Assembly: GCA_018666555.1 (NCBI GenBank) | Contig: JABIZD010000189.1 | Location: forward strand, 1 to 64,000 | Origin: Gammaproteobacteria bacterium | GTDB taxonomy: Bacteria; Pseudomonadota; Gammaproteobacteria; Pseudomonadales; Azotimanducaceae | DNA: 64,000 nt | Direction of reading: 5' to 3' | Shown: positions 45,905-55,872 of the stretch, piece by piece | Layout: every line of letters starts with the position of its first letter | Numbering within the stretch: position 1 is the stretch's first letter | Made by a program: the position numbers and the translations under genes | Notes under the pieces: model-generated | What the model was told of the DNA's origin: nothing | Database searches by the model: none | The model's input: the letters and a program-made list of their open reading frames with translations, nothing else

Positions 45905-46877
45905 CTTGCAGTTCGGTTAGGTGGCAGGATACCTGGTGCTGGCCTGGAAGCATTCGAGTCGCTGGTTCCGTACCTCCACAGGGACCAAATTGCTTAGGGC
46001 ATCTGGGATGAAAGCGACATCCTGTCGGTGGATTTATGGGCGATGGTACATCTCCTGAGATAATCGCCCGTTCAGGTTTTCGATGCGGATCTGGTATGGG
46101 GATCGCGTTGATGAGTGATTCGGTATAGGGATGCATGGCCTGGGCATAGATCAGATCGCTGGGGCCCTCTTCAATAATTTTACCCAGGTACATGATCGCA
46201 ATTCGATCGGACACATGTTTGACCACTGCGAGGTCATGCGCGATGAAAAGATAGGAAAGCCCAAATTCTTGCTGCAGTTCAATTAACAGATTGAGAATCT
46301 GGCTCTGAATAGACACGTCCAGTGCGGACACCGGTTCGTCACAGATGATTAGTTTCGGGTTCATAGCGATAGCGCGGGCAATTCCAATTCTCTGTCGTTG
46401 GCCCCCGGAAAATTCAAAAGGGTAACGACTGATAGAGCGAGTTGGCAGACCGACAATATCCAGTAAGCTGCGAACCCGTTGTCGACGAGAGGCTTGATTG
46501 CCGGTTTTATGGATAATGAGGGGTTCTTCCAGGATATCTCCAACAGTATGTCGAGCATTTAAGGATTCCATGGGATCCTGAAATATCATTTGGATATCCT
46601 GGCGAATGGGCAGCATTGCCTTAGCAGTTAGATGACTGATTTCCTGGCCATCAAAATGGATTTCACCGCTAGTGGGGTTATATAGTCGGGCAATACAGCG
46701 ACCTAGAGACGTTTTCCCACACCCAGACTCGCCTACCAGGCCGAGCGTTTCTCCCGACTGTACTTGCAGGTTGACACCATCTACTGCACGATTGTACAAC
46801 CGGGTTCGATGGAACAGGCCGGATTTTACCGGGAAATGTAGTTTCAGATTGTTGACTGTTAAAAGCGGGTTATTCAC
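45894..46877 (-). CDS. Peptide ABC transporter ATP-binding protein (DppF/OppF-like)
   Basis: The 327-residue protein has Walker [10 protein letters not shown] near residue 49, [17 protein letters not shown]-like [14 protein letters not shown], Walker [12 protein letters not shown] and a C-terminal oligopeptide-transporter region with CRFHPRCP, where an Fe-S or metal site has been proposed for DppF-type subunits. It forms a pair with the ATPase encoded just upstream, overlapping by four bases. Confidence 0.92.
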   Translation of the reverse strand: MNNPLLTVNNLKLHFPVKSGLFHRTRLYNRAVDGVNLQVQSGETLGLVGESGCGKTSLGRCIARLYNPTSGEIHFDGQEISHLTAKAMLPIRQDIQMIFQDPMESLNARHTVGDILEEPLIIHKTGNQASRRQRVRSLLDIVGLPTRSISRYPFEFSGGQRQRIGIARAIAMNPKLIICDEPVSALDVSIQSQILNLLIELQQEFGLSYLFIAHDLAVVKHVSDRIAIMYLGKIIEEGPSDLIYAQAMHPYTESLINAIPIPDPHRKPERAIISGDVPSPINPPTGCRFHPRCPKQFGPCGGTEPATRMLPGQHQVSCHLTELQDAS

Positions 46878-47848
46878 AGATCTTTCCAGTTAAGGCAGCT
46901 GACCTGGTGACCTGGGCTGACAGTTTCTATGCTGGGGCTAGTGCTTTCGCATTCAGGTGTTTTGTGCGGGCATCGGTTTTGGAAGCGGCAGCCTGGCGGC
47001 AGATCGAGTAGGCCGGGCACCATGCCATCAATTGCATCAAGTTTGGATTTTGCGCGGCTATCTAGCCTGGGTATCGACTTTAGTAAACCGCGTGTGTAAG
47101 GGTGCGTGGGATGATCGAAGACATCAAAAACAGACCCTTTTTCGACCACCTTACCCGCATACATGACCACCACATCTTGACAGGTCTCGGCAATCACCCC
47201 TAAATCGTGCGTAATCATGAGAACCGCCATACCAAGCTGTTGTTGCAGGTTTTCTATCAAGTCTAGTATCTGGGCCTGGATGGTTACATCCAGCGCCGTT
47301 GTAGGCTCGTCGGCTATGAGAAGTGTAGGATTACAAACCAGTGCTATGGCGATCAGGGCCCTCTGTCGCATGCCACCTGAAAGCTGATGAGGATATTCAG
47401 ACATGCGAATTTCAGGAGACGGTATGCCGACTTTCTCTAGCATCGCCAGGGCAGCCTGTATTGCGCTGGTTTCATTATGGTCTGTATGCAGATAAAGAAC
47501 CTCGGTCAGTTGTCGGCCGATGGTTTGAACAGGGTTGAGGGCGGTCATCGGTTCCTGGAATACCATGCCGATTTCATTGCCTCGCAGATTTTCCATTTCT
47601 TGAATTGGTAATTGGGTCAGTTCAAGACCCTGGAAGAATATCTTACCGCTGACAATTTTCCCCGCAGGGTTGGGTAACAGCTGCATAATAGAGAGTGCAG
47701 TGACACTTTTGCCACATCCGGATTCGCCGACAAGGCCAAGGGTGCAGCCAGGTTTTACCTCAAAGCTGACCTCATCGACGGCGCGCACAAGACCTTCATC
47801 AGTTTCGAACTCAGTTACCAGGTCACAGATTTCAAGTAAGTTGGTCAT
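46874..47848 (-). CDS. Peptide ABC transporter ATP-binding protein (DppD/OppD-like)
   Basis: The 324-residue protein has Walker [10 protein letters not shown] near residue 39, signature [15 protein letters not shown], Walker [12 protein letters not shown] and [14 protein letters not shown] at the C-terminus. It is the first of two separate ATPases; in the E. coli yej transporter these are one fused protein (YejF). Confidence 0.92.
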   Translation of the reverse strand: MTNLLEICDLVTEFETDEGLVRAVDEVSFEVKPGCTLGLVGESGCGKSVTALSIMQLLPNPAGKIVSGKIFFQGLELTQLPIQEMENLRGNEIGMVFQEPMTALNPVQTIGRQLTEVLYLHTDHNETSAIQAALAMLEKVGIPSPEIRMSEYPHQLSGGMRQRALIAIALVCNPTLLIADEPTTALDVTIQAQILDLIENLQQQLGMAVLMITHDLGVIAETCQDVVVMYAGKVVEKGSVFDVFDHPTHPYTRGLLKSIPRLDSRAKSKLDAIDGMVPGLLDLPPGCRFQNRCPHKTPECESTSPSIETVSPGHQVSCLNWKDL

Positions 47849-47856
47849 GCGGGCAA

Positions 47857-49806
47857 TCAGTTTCGGTAGCGATCATAAATTCTGGTACCGGGTGTAAAGG
47901 TGATGCCCTCTTCTTTTGCCCGTTGCGTCTCTTTTTTGAGTTCCGGGTCAATCCAGTGGACAAACAGTGAGCGAGCCGAACTGGCGTGCCTGTAGCTGAA
48001 TTCTTCCGGGTAACGTACCCAGCGCCAGAACCCCATACGGAAAAACCCCTGGTAAAAGCCCGGTACAAACGAGCCATAATCATGGTGCAGTTCACTCATT
48101 TCATGGGCTAGTTGAATCATTTCCTGTTCGTTGGAAGCGCTTCGGTAGGCATCAATTAACTGGTCCATTTCGAACACGGCAAAAGTTTCCAGGTTATTAG
48201 TCTGGGTTTTCAATTTACGGTTCGGGTTAGGATTTCCTGAATCATCGAAGGCCTCATCATAGGCATTGGAGGAGTAATAGGTTTCCCAGAACCTGGGATA
48301 AAGCTCGAGGCTATAGCCAAAAGCAGAAAAATGCAGGTCATGTTGTTTTTCCTGAACTTTTTTCCAGCCTGACGTACCATCGAGAACCTCTATTCGATAG
48401 TCGAGGCCTGCTTTAGCAGCCTCTTCTTTTAGAATGGTGAGTACGTCCTTGAGAGATTCATATCCGGAAGAGAGTGTAAAAGACAGTCGAGTGCCATCGC
48501 TGCGCTCCAGGATACCGTCGCTATTACGTTGTTTAAATCCTGCTTCGGCAAAATAATCCTGAGCCAGTGGTATATCAAATTTTCTTGCTTCTATGGAGGG
48601 ATGACTGAATCTACCATAGCCGTCATTTGCGGTAGAAAGGCGTTGATAATCCCCCCTGAAGAATTTATCGATGACCAGTTGCCAGTTCGTTGCGGATTGA
48701 ATACCCAGGCGGATATTCAGATCATCCAGTAAAGGCTGGCTGGTGTTAATCCATAGACCATAGGGAGGCCTGGGCCGTTGGTTGTAGAATATTTTCTTTT
48801 CGATATAGCCCGCTGCGACATCAGGGTCTTGATCGGGAAGTTTTTCGTACCAGTACTCGGCTAAATTAAGGCTGATTTGATCCAGGTCACCCCGTTTGAA
48901 GGCTTCAAATTCCTTGGGTGTATCCCGGATGACCGTAAGATTGATGGCATCGACATTATAGCGATATCGCCATTGCCTTTTGTTTTTTGCCCACCAATTT
49001 GGATCACGGGATAACCGGACTGAACGGCCTTTCTTCAGATCTCCGTCACGAATGACATAGGCACCCGTGGTGGGGGCGAATCGCCACTGATAACGTTCAA
49101 TGAAATCATCACCTACTTCGCTATAGAAATGTTGGGGTAACGGGCTCAGGCCCAGCACTTTTGCATCTGTATCCGGTTTTAATTCGGGGATGGAGACGGC
49201 AATCAGGTGATCGTCGTATTTAGTGATGCCGGTAAACTGGGAATGGTAATAGTTGTTATACCAGGGAGCGGTGATATAGGGACTGCGGTTGAACCAGAAA
49301 GTAAAAAAGTAATCATCTGCGGTAATGGCGTCACCATCAGACCAGTGAGCATTGGGGTCCAATTTGACGAAGACGGTCTTGGTCTTCTCATCAATGGCCC
49401 AGGCTGTCGCCAGCCCAGGAAAGAAATCCATTTGATTCGGATGACGATGGGCCAGAGACATTGCCACGTTATCGAGTATCCATGGTCTGAATGAGCCGTT
49501 CGAGTCAGGGCCAACGGTTCTTAAGGTTCGGGGAAAATCCTGGATTCGGACGTATTCGCTACCGCCTTTTTTAGCCTCTGGAGAGCCTATTTCCGAGAGC
49601 GCTGAGCCATCCTGCCAGACAAGACCTTCAGGTAGCTCTGCCAATGGCTGGGTGCGAAAGAATTCTGGATTACTGGCGTAGTAGTCAAGTACTTCCTGAG
49701 TATTATTGATGGCAAGCTCAGAATTAGGTTGTTGGTTTTCAGATTCGCTGCAGCTGACACATAAGATCAGTAAAGGAATCAGTAAAACGGGTATGGGGCT
49801 GTTCAT
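47857..49806 (-). CDS. Peptide ABC transporter substrate-binding lipoprotein (YejA-like)
   Basis: The 649-residue protein has a lipoprotein signal (lipobox LCVSC) and a family 5 solute-binding fold: GSFRPWILDNVAMSLAHR, WAIDEKTKTVFVKLDPN and HWSDGDAITADDYFFTF near residue 170. Length and sequence resemble the YejA group, which binds peptides or microcin C-like compounds. It lies between the permease genes and the ATPase genes. Confidence 0.88.
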   Translation of the reverse strand: MNSPIPVLLIPLLILCVSCSESENQQPNSELAINNTQEVLDYYASNPEFFRTQPLAELPEGLVWQDGSALSEIGSPEAKKGGSEYVRIQDFPRTLRTVGPDSNGSFRPWILDNVAMSLAHRHPNQMDFFPGLATAWAIDEKTKTVFVKLDPNAHWSDGDAITADDYFFTFWFNRSPYITAPWYNNYYHSQFTGITKYDDHLIAVSIPELKPDTDAKVLGLSPLPQHFYSEVGDDFIERYQWRFAPTTGAYVIRDGDLKKGRSVRLSRDPNWWAKNKRQWRYRYNVDAINLTVIRDTPKEFEAFKRGDLDQISLNLAEYWYEKLPDQDPDVAAGYIEKKIFYNQRPRPPYGLWINTSQPLLDDLNIRLGIQSATNWQLVIDKFFRGDYQRLSTANDGYGRFSHPSIEARKFDIPLAQDYFAEAGFKQRNSDGILERSDGTRLSFTLSSGYESLKDVLTILKEEAAKAGLDYRIEVLDGTSGWKKVQEKQHDLHFSAFGYSLELYPRFWETYYSSNAYDEAFDDSGNPNPNRKLKTQTNNLETFAVFEMDQLIDAYRSASNEQEMIQLAHEMSELHHDYGSFVPGFYQGFFRMGFWRWVRYPEEFSYRHASSARSLFVHWIDPELKKETQRAKEEGITFTPGTRIYDRYRN

Positions 49807-49822
49807 GGTATATCCACTTTGA

Positions 49823-50893
49823 CTAGCGATAGATGGTAAATTTTTTAGGATCGAACGATTCTCGCACGGCTTCCCCGATAAAGGTAACCAGTGTGAGTAG
49901 TGTCACCAGCGTACCAAAGGCAGAGATCACTATCCATGGCGCAGTTCTAAGGTTGGCTGTGCCTTGTTTAAGAAGTTCGCCGAGACTCGGCGTGGGCACT
50001 GGCAGTCCAAATCCCAGGAAGTCCAGGGCGGTAATGGCTGCGATCGCCGAGACGATGGTAAAAGGCATAAAGGTAACCAGGGTGGCCAGTACGTTGGGCA
50101 GGATGTGTTTGGATATGATTCGCATGGTTGAGGCCCCTATGACCCTCGCTGCAGCGACATAGTCCCTTGATTTTTCTTTGTAGGTTTCGGTCCGCATATA
50201 GTAGGTCATACTGGTCCAGGAAAATAACACCATGACCATCAGCAGGATACTGATCCGGGCAGGTATCGAGGCGTCTGATGGGATAATAGAAAAGACGATG
50301 ATGACCATGTAGAGGAACGGAACATTCGACCAGATTTCGATTAAACGTTGGAATATGAGGTCGAAAACACCGCCAAAATAACCCATCGAGCAGCCAACCA
50401 GGATACCGATGACGTAAACACAGATCATAAACGCAAAAGCAAATAGCAGGGCGGTACGAGTGCCATAGACTAATCTTGCCAGAATGTCCCGGCTAGTCGT
50501 GTCGGTTCCCAGGTAATGCTGGCTCTGCCAGGAAGGGGCTTCGGGTTTAAATACATTGCCCAGCGAATGGTTCTCGTAAGGATTGTAGGGAACCACGGGC
50601 ATCACTATCCAGTTGTCCGATTGTTCTTCGGCAAAACGACTGGCCAGTTGGCGGTAATTGACCTCATAGGAATAATCCAGCCCGAATTGCTTGCCTGAAT
50701 AGAACCCGGCGTAGGTCGGGAAATAGGTTTCACCTTCGTAATGCACTATAACGGCTCTGCTGTTAATGAGTAATTCGGCAAAACAAAGAAGCACTATTAG
50801 ACTGGCTAGTATCAGAAAGCTAAAGTAGCCCAAGCGAATATTTTGAAATCGTTGCAAACGTTTTCTGGTTTGTGGATTTAAGGAAGACAACAT
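49823..50893 (-). CDS. Peptide ABC transporter permease (YejE/OppC-like)
   Basis: The 356-residue protein has five or six membrane segments and a long periplasmic N-terminal domain (TYFPTYAGFYSGKQFG) of the YejE kind. HYLGTDTTSRDILARLVYGTR and the EAA-type loop VAAARVIGASTMRIISKHILPN are present. It overlaps the first permease gene by one base. Confidence 0.9.
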   Translation of the reverse strand: MLSSLNPQTRKRLQRFQNIRLGYFSFLILASLIVLLCFAELLINSRAVIVHYEGETYFPTYAGFYSGKQFGLDYSYEVNYRQLASRFAEEQSDNWIVMPVVPYNPYENHSLGNVFKPEAPSWQSQHYLGTDTTSRDILARLVYGTRTALLFAFAFMICVYVIGILVGCSMGYFGGVFDLIFQRLIEIWSNVPFLYMVIIVFSIIPSDASIPARISILLMVMVLFSWTSMTYYMRTETYKEKSRDYVAAARVIGASTMRIISKHILPNVLATLVTFMPFTIVSAIAAITALDFLGFGLPVPTPSLGELLKQGTANLRTAPWIVISAFGTLVTLLTLVTFIGEAVRESFDPKKFTIYR

Positions 50894-51915
50894 TATTCGA
50901 ATCTAATCCGAGGATCGACGAAAGCAACCAGAATGTCAGACAGTATATTTCCGATCAATAATAATAGACTGGCAAGAAGCACCACTCCCATGACCACCGG
51001 ATAGTCTCGGTCAAGGATAGCCGAAAGACCAAGTAAGCCGAATCCGTCAATGTCGAAAATAGATTCAATCAGGAAAGACCCAGAAACGACCAGGGTAATG
51101 TTTTGTCCAAAAGTGGTGGCAATGGGAATAAGAGAGTTTCTTAAAGCGTGTTTTATAACGGCCTGTCGGAACGAGACACCCTTGGCAACGGCGGTACGAA
51201 TGTAATCCGCGGCAAGATTGTCCATCAAGTGGTTCTTTAGTAATAAAGTAACCAGCGCAAAGCTACCGACTAGATAACAGATAAGCGGTAAGACGGAATG
51301 TTGAATCAGATCATAAGCTTTCCCCCATATATCCTTGTCGTCGAATGAATAGCTTACGAAGCCGCCCATTGGGAACCATTCCAGACGTACGGAAAAATAT
51401 AGCAGAAGTAGTGAACCTAGCGCGTAGCCTGGTATTGCATAGCCCGTGAAGATGAGTACCGAGGAGAGGCTGTCAACCATGGTGCGATGTTTTATGGCCT
51501 TTACAATGCCTAAAGGAATGCAGATGCTGTAAGTCAGCACTAGCGTGATGAGTCCGTAATAGATGGAAACAGGGAAGCGATCTTTTATCACGTCCCAGAC
51601 CGGTTCATTGTAACGATAAGATGAGCCAAGGTCGCCTTGCAGGACCTTGCCTGTCCACTCGACGTAACTGATCAGTATTGGTTTGTCGAAGCCGTAATAT
51701 TCTTTGAGTTGCTGTAACTGGCCCTCAGATAGTGCCATACCCTGGCCCACATTCTGGCTACTCACACTAGAGTTTGCATCGAGCATCTGCGATTCCATTA
51801 TGGCTCGTTCAAGCGGGCCACCAGGAACCAGGCGGGTAATGGCAAATACGATGATGGTGACCCCAATCAGTGTGGGCGGAATCAGCAGGAGTCGTCTTAA
51901 GAAATAATCACGCAT
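50893..51915 (-). CDS. Peptide ABC transporter permease (YejB/OppB-like)
   Basis: The 340-residue protein starts RRLLLIPPTLIGVTIIVFAI and has FDKPILISYVEWTGKVLQGDLGSSY, the OppB-family signature, with the EAA loop RTAVAKGVSFRQAVIKHALRN. It is the first gene of the ten-gene minus-strand run ending at 42032. About 100 bases separate it from the aquaporin remnant upstream. Confidence 0.92.
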   Translation of the reverse strand: MRDYFLRRLLLIPPTLIGVTIIVFAITRLVPGGPLERAIMESQMLDANSSVSSQNVGQGMALSEGQLQQLKEYYGFDKPILISYVEWTGKVLQGDLGSSYRYNEPVWDVIKDRFPVSIYYGLITLVLTYSICIPLGIVKAIKHRTMVDSLSSVLIFTGYAIPGYALGSLLLLYFSVRLEWFPMGGFVSYSFDDKDIWGKAYDLIQHSVLPLICYLVGSFALVTLLLKNHLMDNLAADYIRTAVAKGVSFRQAVIKHALRNSLIPIATTFGQNITLVVSGSFLIESIFDIDGFGLLGLSAILDRDYPVVMGVVLLASLLLLIGNILSDILVAFVDPRIRFE

Positions 51916-52014
51916 GAAGTATTCAGTTTATAAACGAAGAAGCAGGGCATCAGCCATTAATCGGAAGGGAGTTTGCCACATAATAGGGTAACAAAATAGA
52001 TTGTAGTACAGCGG

Positions 52015-52376
52015 CTATCGCTTATTTGTTAACAATAGGTTCATGATGGAATTTGCACTCAAGGCGCCGAGTCCCTGTGCTGCAATAAAGGCGGGTGCGT
52101 TGGGTGAAAGGTATGGGTCAGGCTGCGTGCTACGGTAACAGCGGGGTTTGCAAGCGAGGTAGAGGCTGTAAACCGATAGGCAGCAGTATTGTATAACCCG
52201 ACAGCGAAAGGCAAGGCATCGCGTCGAAAACGATTGCAGCCTAATAGGGTCATGATAAGGCCAAAAGTGGCTATTGCTTCTGCTAACCATTGACCCCAGC
52301 CATAGCGGTGGTGGGTAGATACCTGCAGAATATCGAGCTCGAACATGGCATGTGCAGCAAAGCAGCCAGTAACTTT
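52015..52376 (-). pseudogene. Aquaporin (MIP family) remnant, truncated and frameshifted
   Basis: On the minus strand the frame from 52346 gives WGQWLAEAIATFGLIMTLLG, then AVGLYNTAAYRFTASTSLANPAVTVARSLTHTF (here only noted by position, about 52110-52300), the second-half NPA box and surrounding residues of an AqpS-like aquaporin. At about 52106-52111 the match moves to another frame and continues as SPNAPAFIAAQGLGAL to a stop at 52015. Upstream an in-frame TAA (52377-52379) precedes GCFAAHAMFELDIL, and the whole first half with the first NPA box is missing. So it is a 5'-truncated, frameshifted remnant. Confidence 0.75.
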
Positions 52377-52426
52377 TTAGACAACCCGTTGACTGCCGTT
52401 ACTTGTATATTCGACCGATCCCCCCG

Positions 52427-53593
52427 TTAGATGCAGGAATAAATAGCATTGTTAAGAATTTCTGCCCGGGGCTTTGTTGTTCCATCATTAGTCCTCATTT
52501 GATTCATTACATAACTGACAGCCAGATTTTCTTTCGGGTCAGCATAACCGGTTGAACCGCCAGCGCCATTATGACCGAAAGCCTCTGGATTAGGGCCAAA
52601 GCCTGCACGAGTATTGAGTATGAAGCCCCGCCCACGGCGCATTTCATGGCCAAGGACGAGATCCGTGCAGCCTTCGACCTCGGTTTTAAGGGCTCGTGCT
52701 AAGGCCTTGGCAGATATTATCCTGGTATCCTTTAGTTGGCCGTTATTCGCCAGGGCGGCATAGATTTTAGCGATTCCAGCGGCAGTGGCGTGACCGTTCG
52801 CTGCAGCGATCTCAGCGCGTCGCCAGTGTTTCGAACAAGCGTCCTTAAAGGGCCTTATTATGGGGTTTAATTGGGCGCTTCTATAGATCGCTGAAGTTTT
52901 TGTGTTAATCGTATTTTCCGTTTGACCGCCAGGTAGATGCGTTGTTGGTGCGTGATTGGGCCCGTTTAGGGTTGCGCATCTGGGGTGGTATCGGTCAGGC
53001 AGGCCAATATAGCAGTCAGCATTGAGCGGGATCGCCACTTTCTGGGAAAAATATTCGCCCAGAGTCTGCCCGGTAATCCTCTTGATTAGTTCTCCAGGAA
53101 AGTAACCCCAGGTGATAGCATGGTAGCCAGCTTTTGTTCCAGGCTTCCATAGCGGCGCTTGCTGTGCCAGAAGTCCAACCATTTTGTCCCAGTCGCACAA
53201 ATCAAGGACGCTGATGGCCTGGGTAACACCACTTAACCCTGCCTGGTGTGACAGCAGTTCGGCGACGGTGATTTCGGCTTTTCCGGCGCTGCCGAACTCA
53301 GGCCAATAGTGTGCAACTCTCTCATCATAATCGAGCCATCCTTCGTCACAGAGAATGGCGACAGCAAGCGCAGCCAGGCCCTTTGTGGTTGAGTAGATAT
53401 TAACCAGGGTATTGCTGGACCAGGAGACGGACCTTTCTCTGTCTACCCAGCCTCCCCAGAGATCGACGACTTTCTGGCCTTTGTGATAGACGCACAGTCC
53501 AGCGCCCAGTTCTGAGTTCTGCCACAGATCTGTAAATGCAGTCCTGACAGGTTCAAATTGCGTTGTTGCCTGTCCGCCTATGGTTAGCTTCAT
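52427..53593 (-). CDS. Serine hydrolase of the beta-lactamase class C/esterase family
   Basis: The 388-residue protein has the Ser68-x-x-Lys71 motif (STTK), the Tyr157 element (YHAITWGYFPGE) and the C-terminal FGHNGAGGSTGYAD. This matches the EstB/CubicO group of esterases rather than true beta-lactamases; there is no signal peptide, so it is probably cytoplasmic. Substrate unknown. Confidence 0.87.
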   Translation of the reverse strand: MKLTIGGQATTQFEPVRTAFTDLWQNSELGAGLCVYHKGQKVVDLWGGWVDRERSVSWSSNTLVNIYSTTKGLAALAVAILCDEGWLDYDERVAHYWPEFGSAGKAEITVAELLSHQAGLSGVTQAISVLDLCDWDKMVGLLAQQAPLWKPGTKAGYHAITWGYFPGELIKRITGQTLGEYFSQKVAIPLNADCYIGLPDRYHPRCATLNGPNHAPTTHLPGGQTENTINTKTSAIYRSAQLNPIIRPFKDACSKHWRRAEIAAANGHATAAGIAKIYAALANNGQLKDTRIISAKALARALKTEVEGCTDLVLGHEMRRGRGFILNTRAGFGPNPEAFGHNGAGGSTGYADPKENLAVSYVMNQMRTNDGTTKPRAEILNNAIYSCI

Positions 53594-53715
53594 TATTATC
53601 TTAATTCAGACTATTTGTAATCGGTAATCTTAGTCGAAACTAAGCCTTATTTGCAGTCGACCTGCTAACCCAGGCAGTGTTTCAGTTGCTTAATCTACCT
53701 GGTTTTGGGGTGGGA

Positions 53716-54942
53716 CTATAACTGCGTGGCATTATTGAGGATCTGCTTGATAGTCAACTTACGGAATCCTTCAGGGTCCTGTTGTCGACGCAGTTGCGCT
53801 GACTTTGCCAGCTGGTGAAATAGCTCAGGGACAGGCTTACCATTATAGTCTTTGATCAGGGCATCCATGTATGGGCCCTGCTGATCTCCGAGGCGATGGT
53901 AATGCCAGGGTTTACCGTTTTGCTGTCGAAACGCTGTTATCTCAGTGACAATTTCTTTTTCCATGGCATTCGGGGTGGGCAGGCTATGTTTTCCAGAAAG
54001 TAGCGCAGCAAACCAGGTTGCCTGAGTGATGAACAAAGGAAAAGGGATAATCAAATAGGGAATACCGATAAAAGCCAGAGTTGGATAATGGGGATGGATG
54101 ATATCTTTATATAGCGGTGAGACCAGATTGTTGGATACGTTGATGATGACATCGGAAAGAAACGGAAAAGCATAGTGATAGCCAGTGCAGTAGATAATAT
54201 GGTCAACTTCGGGGATGCAGGTCTGGTCTGATAGCAACACTGACTGGCCATCGATTCTCACAGGGTCCGCGTGGTAGCTGATATTCGACTGCTGCAAGGT
54301 CATTGAGTTTGGCTTACGCTTGCCGCACCAGAACACCTGCTGGGCTTTAGCGGAAATCTCTCTGCTGAGATCCTGGGCTGATGCGGCGGCGCCCCAGATC
54401 ATAACGCGCTTTGTTGCGAATGAGTCTGGGTTTCGGTAATTTTTTGAATGGCTGATCGTTCCTGGAAACGACTGGACCCCGCTTATTGCAGGCAATCGGG
54501 GCTGGTCATAGTGGCCATTGGCGATCACGACTGCATCAAACAACTCGGTCTCGCCCCGGCAGGTTACCAGTCTCCAGTTCGATGCAAGCCTGTCCGGTGG
54601 TTGAATTGACTTCACCCGGGTATTAAATCGGATTAATGAGCCCAGGTCTTTATGGGCTGTAAAAGCCGTCAAATAATTGAGAACAGTTTCATGGCCAGGG
54701 AAATCATCGCCACTAGAGGCAGGAAAATGATCCTCAAAGGGGAAATCCCAGAAAGCCATTAGTTGCCGAGGTAGGTTGGTTCTCAGCGTCGGATAGAGAG
54801 CCCCTTTCTCCGGATCATCCCGATAGTTCCAGAGACCGCCAAGTTTTTCTTCTTGTTCAAACACAACGATGTCATGTTCAACCTTTAGTACGCTGGCTGC
54901 GGCTAATCCGGCAGCGCCTGCTCCTACTATACCGATACGCAT
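53716..54942 (-). CDS. Flavin-containing monooxygenase
   Basis: The 408-residue protein has the FAD motif GAGAAGLAAAS at the N-terminus, the FMO signature FPGTISHSKNY near residue 158 and the NADPH motif GAAASAQD near 184. FMO enzymes oxygenate N or S atoms, for example trimethylamine. Bacterial Tmm belongs here, but I cannot fix the substrate from motifs. It is divergent from the reductase gene at 55035. Confidence 0.9.
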   Translation of the reverse strand: MRIGIVGAGAAGLAAASVLKVEHDIVVFEQEEKLGGLWNYRDDPEKGALYPTLRTNLPRQLMAFWDFPFEDHFPASSGDDFPGHETVLNYLTAFTAHKDLGSLIRFNTRVKSIQPPDRLASNWRLVTCRGETELFDAVVIANGHYDQPRLPAISGVQSFPGTISHSKNYRNPDSFATKRVMIWGAAASAQDLSREISAKAQQVFWCGKRKPNSMTLQQSNISYHADPVRIDGQSVLLSDQTCIPEVDHIIYCTGYHYAFPFLSDVIINVSNNLVSPLYKDIIHPHYPTLAFIGIPYLIIPFPLFITQATWFAALLSGKHSLPTPNAMEKEIVTEITAFRQQNGKPWHYHRLGDQQGPYMDALIKDYNGKPVPELFHQLAKSAQLRRQQDPEGFRKLTIKQILNNATQL

Positions 54943-55034
54943 GGAGTAAATTCTTTGACTTGTTTCACTGACCTAGCTTACCAAGGTCTTAAGCTGGAGA
55001 ACATGCCATAATACAGCTGATGCGAGGAGTATAG

Positions 55035-55853
55035 GTGAACGATTATTTAACAGCCGAGTTGCAGCAGATTAAACGGATAAGTCCGTCAACGCTGATGTTC
55101 AGGTTTGTAACGCAAAGCGCTGGTGTGTCGTTTCGTGCCGGGCAGTTTTATCGTTTCACTTTTACTGATGGGGCAGGAAGTTTCGAAAGAAGTTACAGCC
55201 TGTGTAACCAATTGAATGACCAGGACCAGGGCTATCTAGACCTTATGGTCTCCGAAGTCGACAAGGGGCGAGCAACGCAGGTTCTGTTCAATGCCTCAGT
55301 TGGACTACAGGTTAGTGTAAGAGGACCCTATGGACGTCTGGTTTTGCCTCGACCATTACCTGCCAGGACAATATTGGTTGCTACCAGTGTCGGCCTAGCA
55401 CCCTTTATGCCGATGCTTTCGATGATGGCAGCTTTACCGCCTGAGGATACCAGGCCTTTAATGCTGATTTTGGGGGTGAGGGATAGAAGTGAATTCCTAT
55501 GCGCACAATGGTTGTTATCGTTACGCACAGATCTGCCCGATTTCGAGCTCGTGGTTTGCTACTCCAGAGAAACGGCAACCGATTTGCAGATTTATGAACG
55601 AAGAGGTTATGTGACCGCCGTGATCGCCGAACAAGAGGCTAATCCTGGCAACGATTTTTTTATGCTGTGTGGCAATCCACAGATGATTGATGATGTTTTT
55701 TTGTTATTAAAGGGCCAGGGATTCTCTGGTCGTGATGTTCGTCGGGAAAAGTATGTTTTTGCCAGGCAGGAAAAATCCAGTGCGAAACCGAAAAGCCTGA
55801 GCAAGAGTGAAAAAGATCTCCTGGCTGACAAAATCAAGCGCTATATAAAATAG
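55035..55853 (+). CDS. FAD/NAD(P)-binding oxidoreductase (ferredoxin-NADP reductase type)
   Basis: The 272-residue protein has the FAD motif RSYSLCN near residue 53, GPYGRL, the pyridine-nucleotide loop TSVGLAPFMPML near residue 117 and CGNPQMIDDV. The C-terminus is extended and Lys/Ser-rich, not a 2Fe-2S domain. The start is GTG 55035 with GAGGAG six bases upstream. The natural electron acceptor is unknown; the adjacent monooxygenase uses NADPH directly, so a partnership is not needed. Confidence 0.85.
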   Translation: MNDYLTAELQQIKRISPSTLMFRFVTQSAGVSFRAGQFYRFTFTDGAGSFERSYSLCNQLNDQDQGYLDLMVSEVDKGRATQVLFNASVGLQVSVRGPYGRLVLPRPLPARTILVATSVGLAPFMPMLSMMAALPPEDTRPLMLILGVRDRSEFLCAQWLLSLRTDLPDFELVVCYSRETATDLQIYERRGYVTAVIAEQEANPGNDFFMLCGNPQMIDDVFLLLKGQGFSGRDVRREKYVFARQEKSSAKPKSLSKSEKDLLADKIKRYIK

Positions 55854-55872
55854 TAGAGCGGGATTTTAATGG

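Noticed and set aside
52427-53593. True class C beta-lactamase resistance gene
   Set aside because: No signal peptide and CubicO/EstB-type C-terminal motif; resistance function is not supported.
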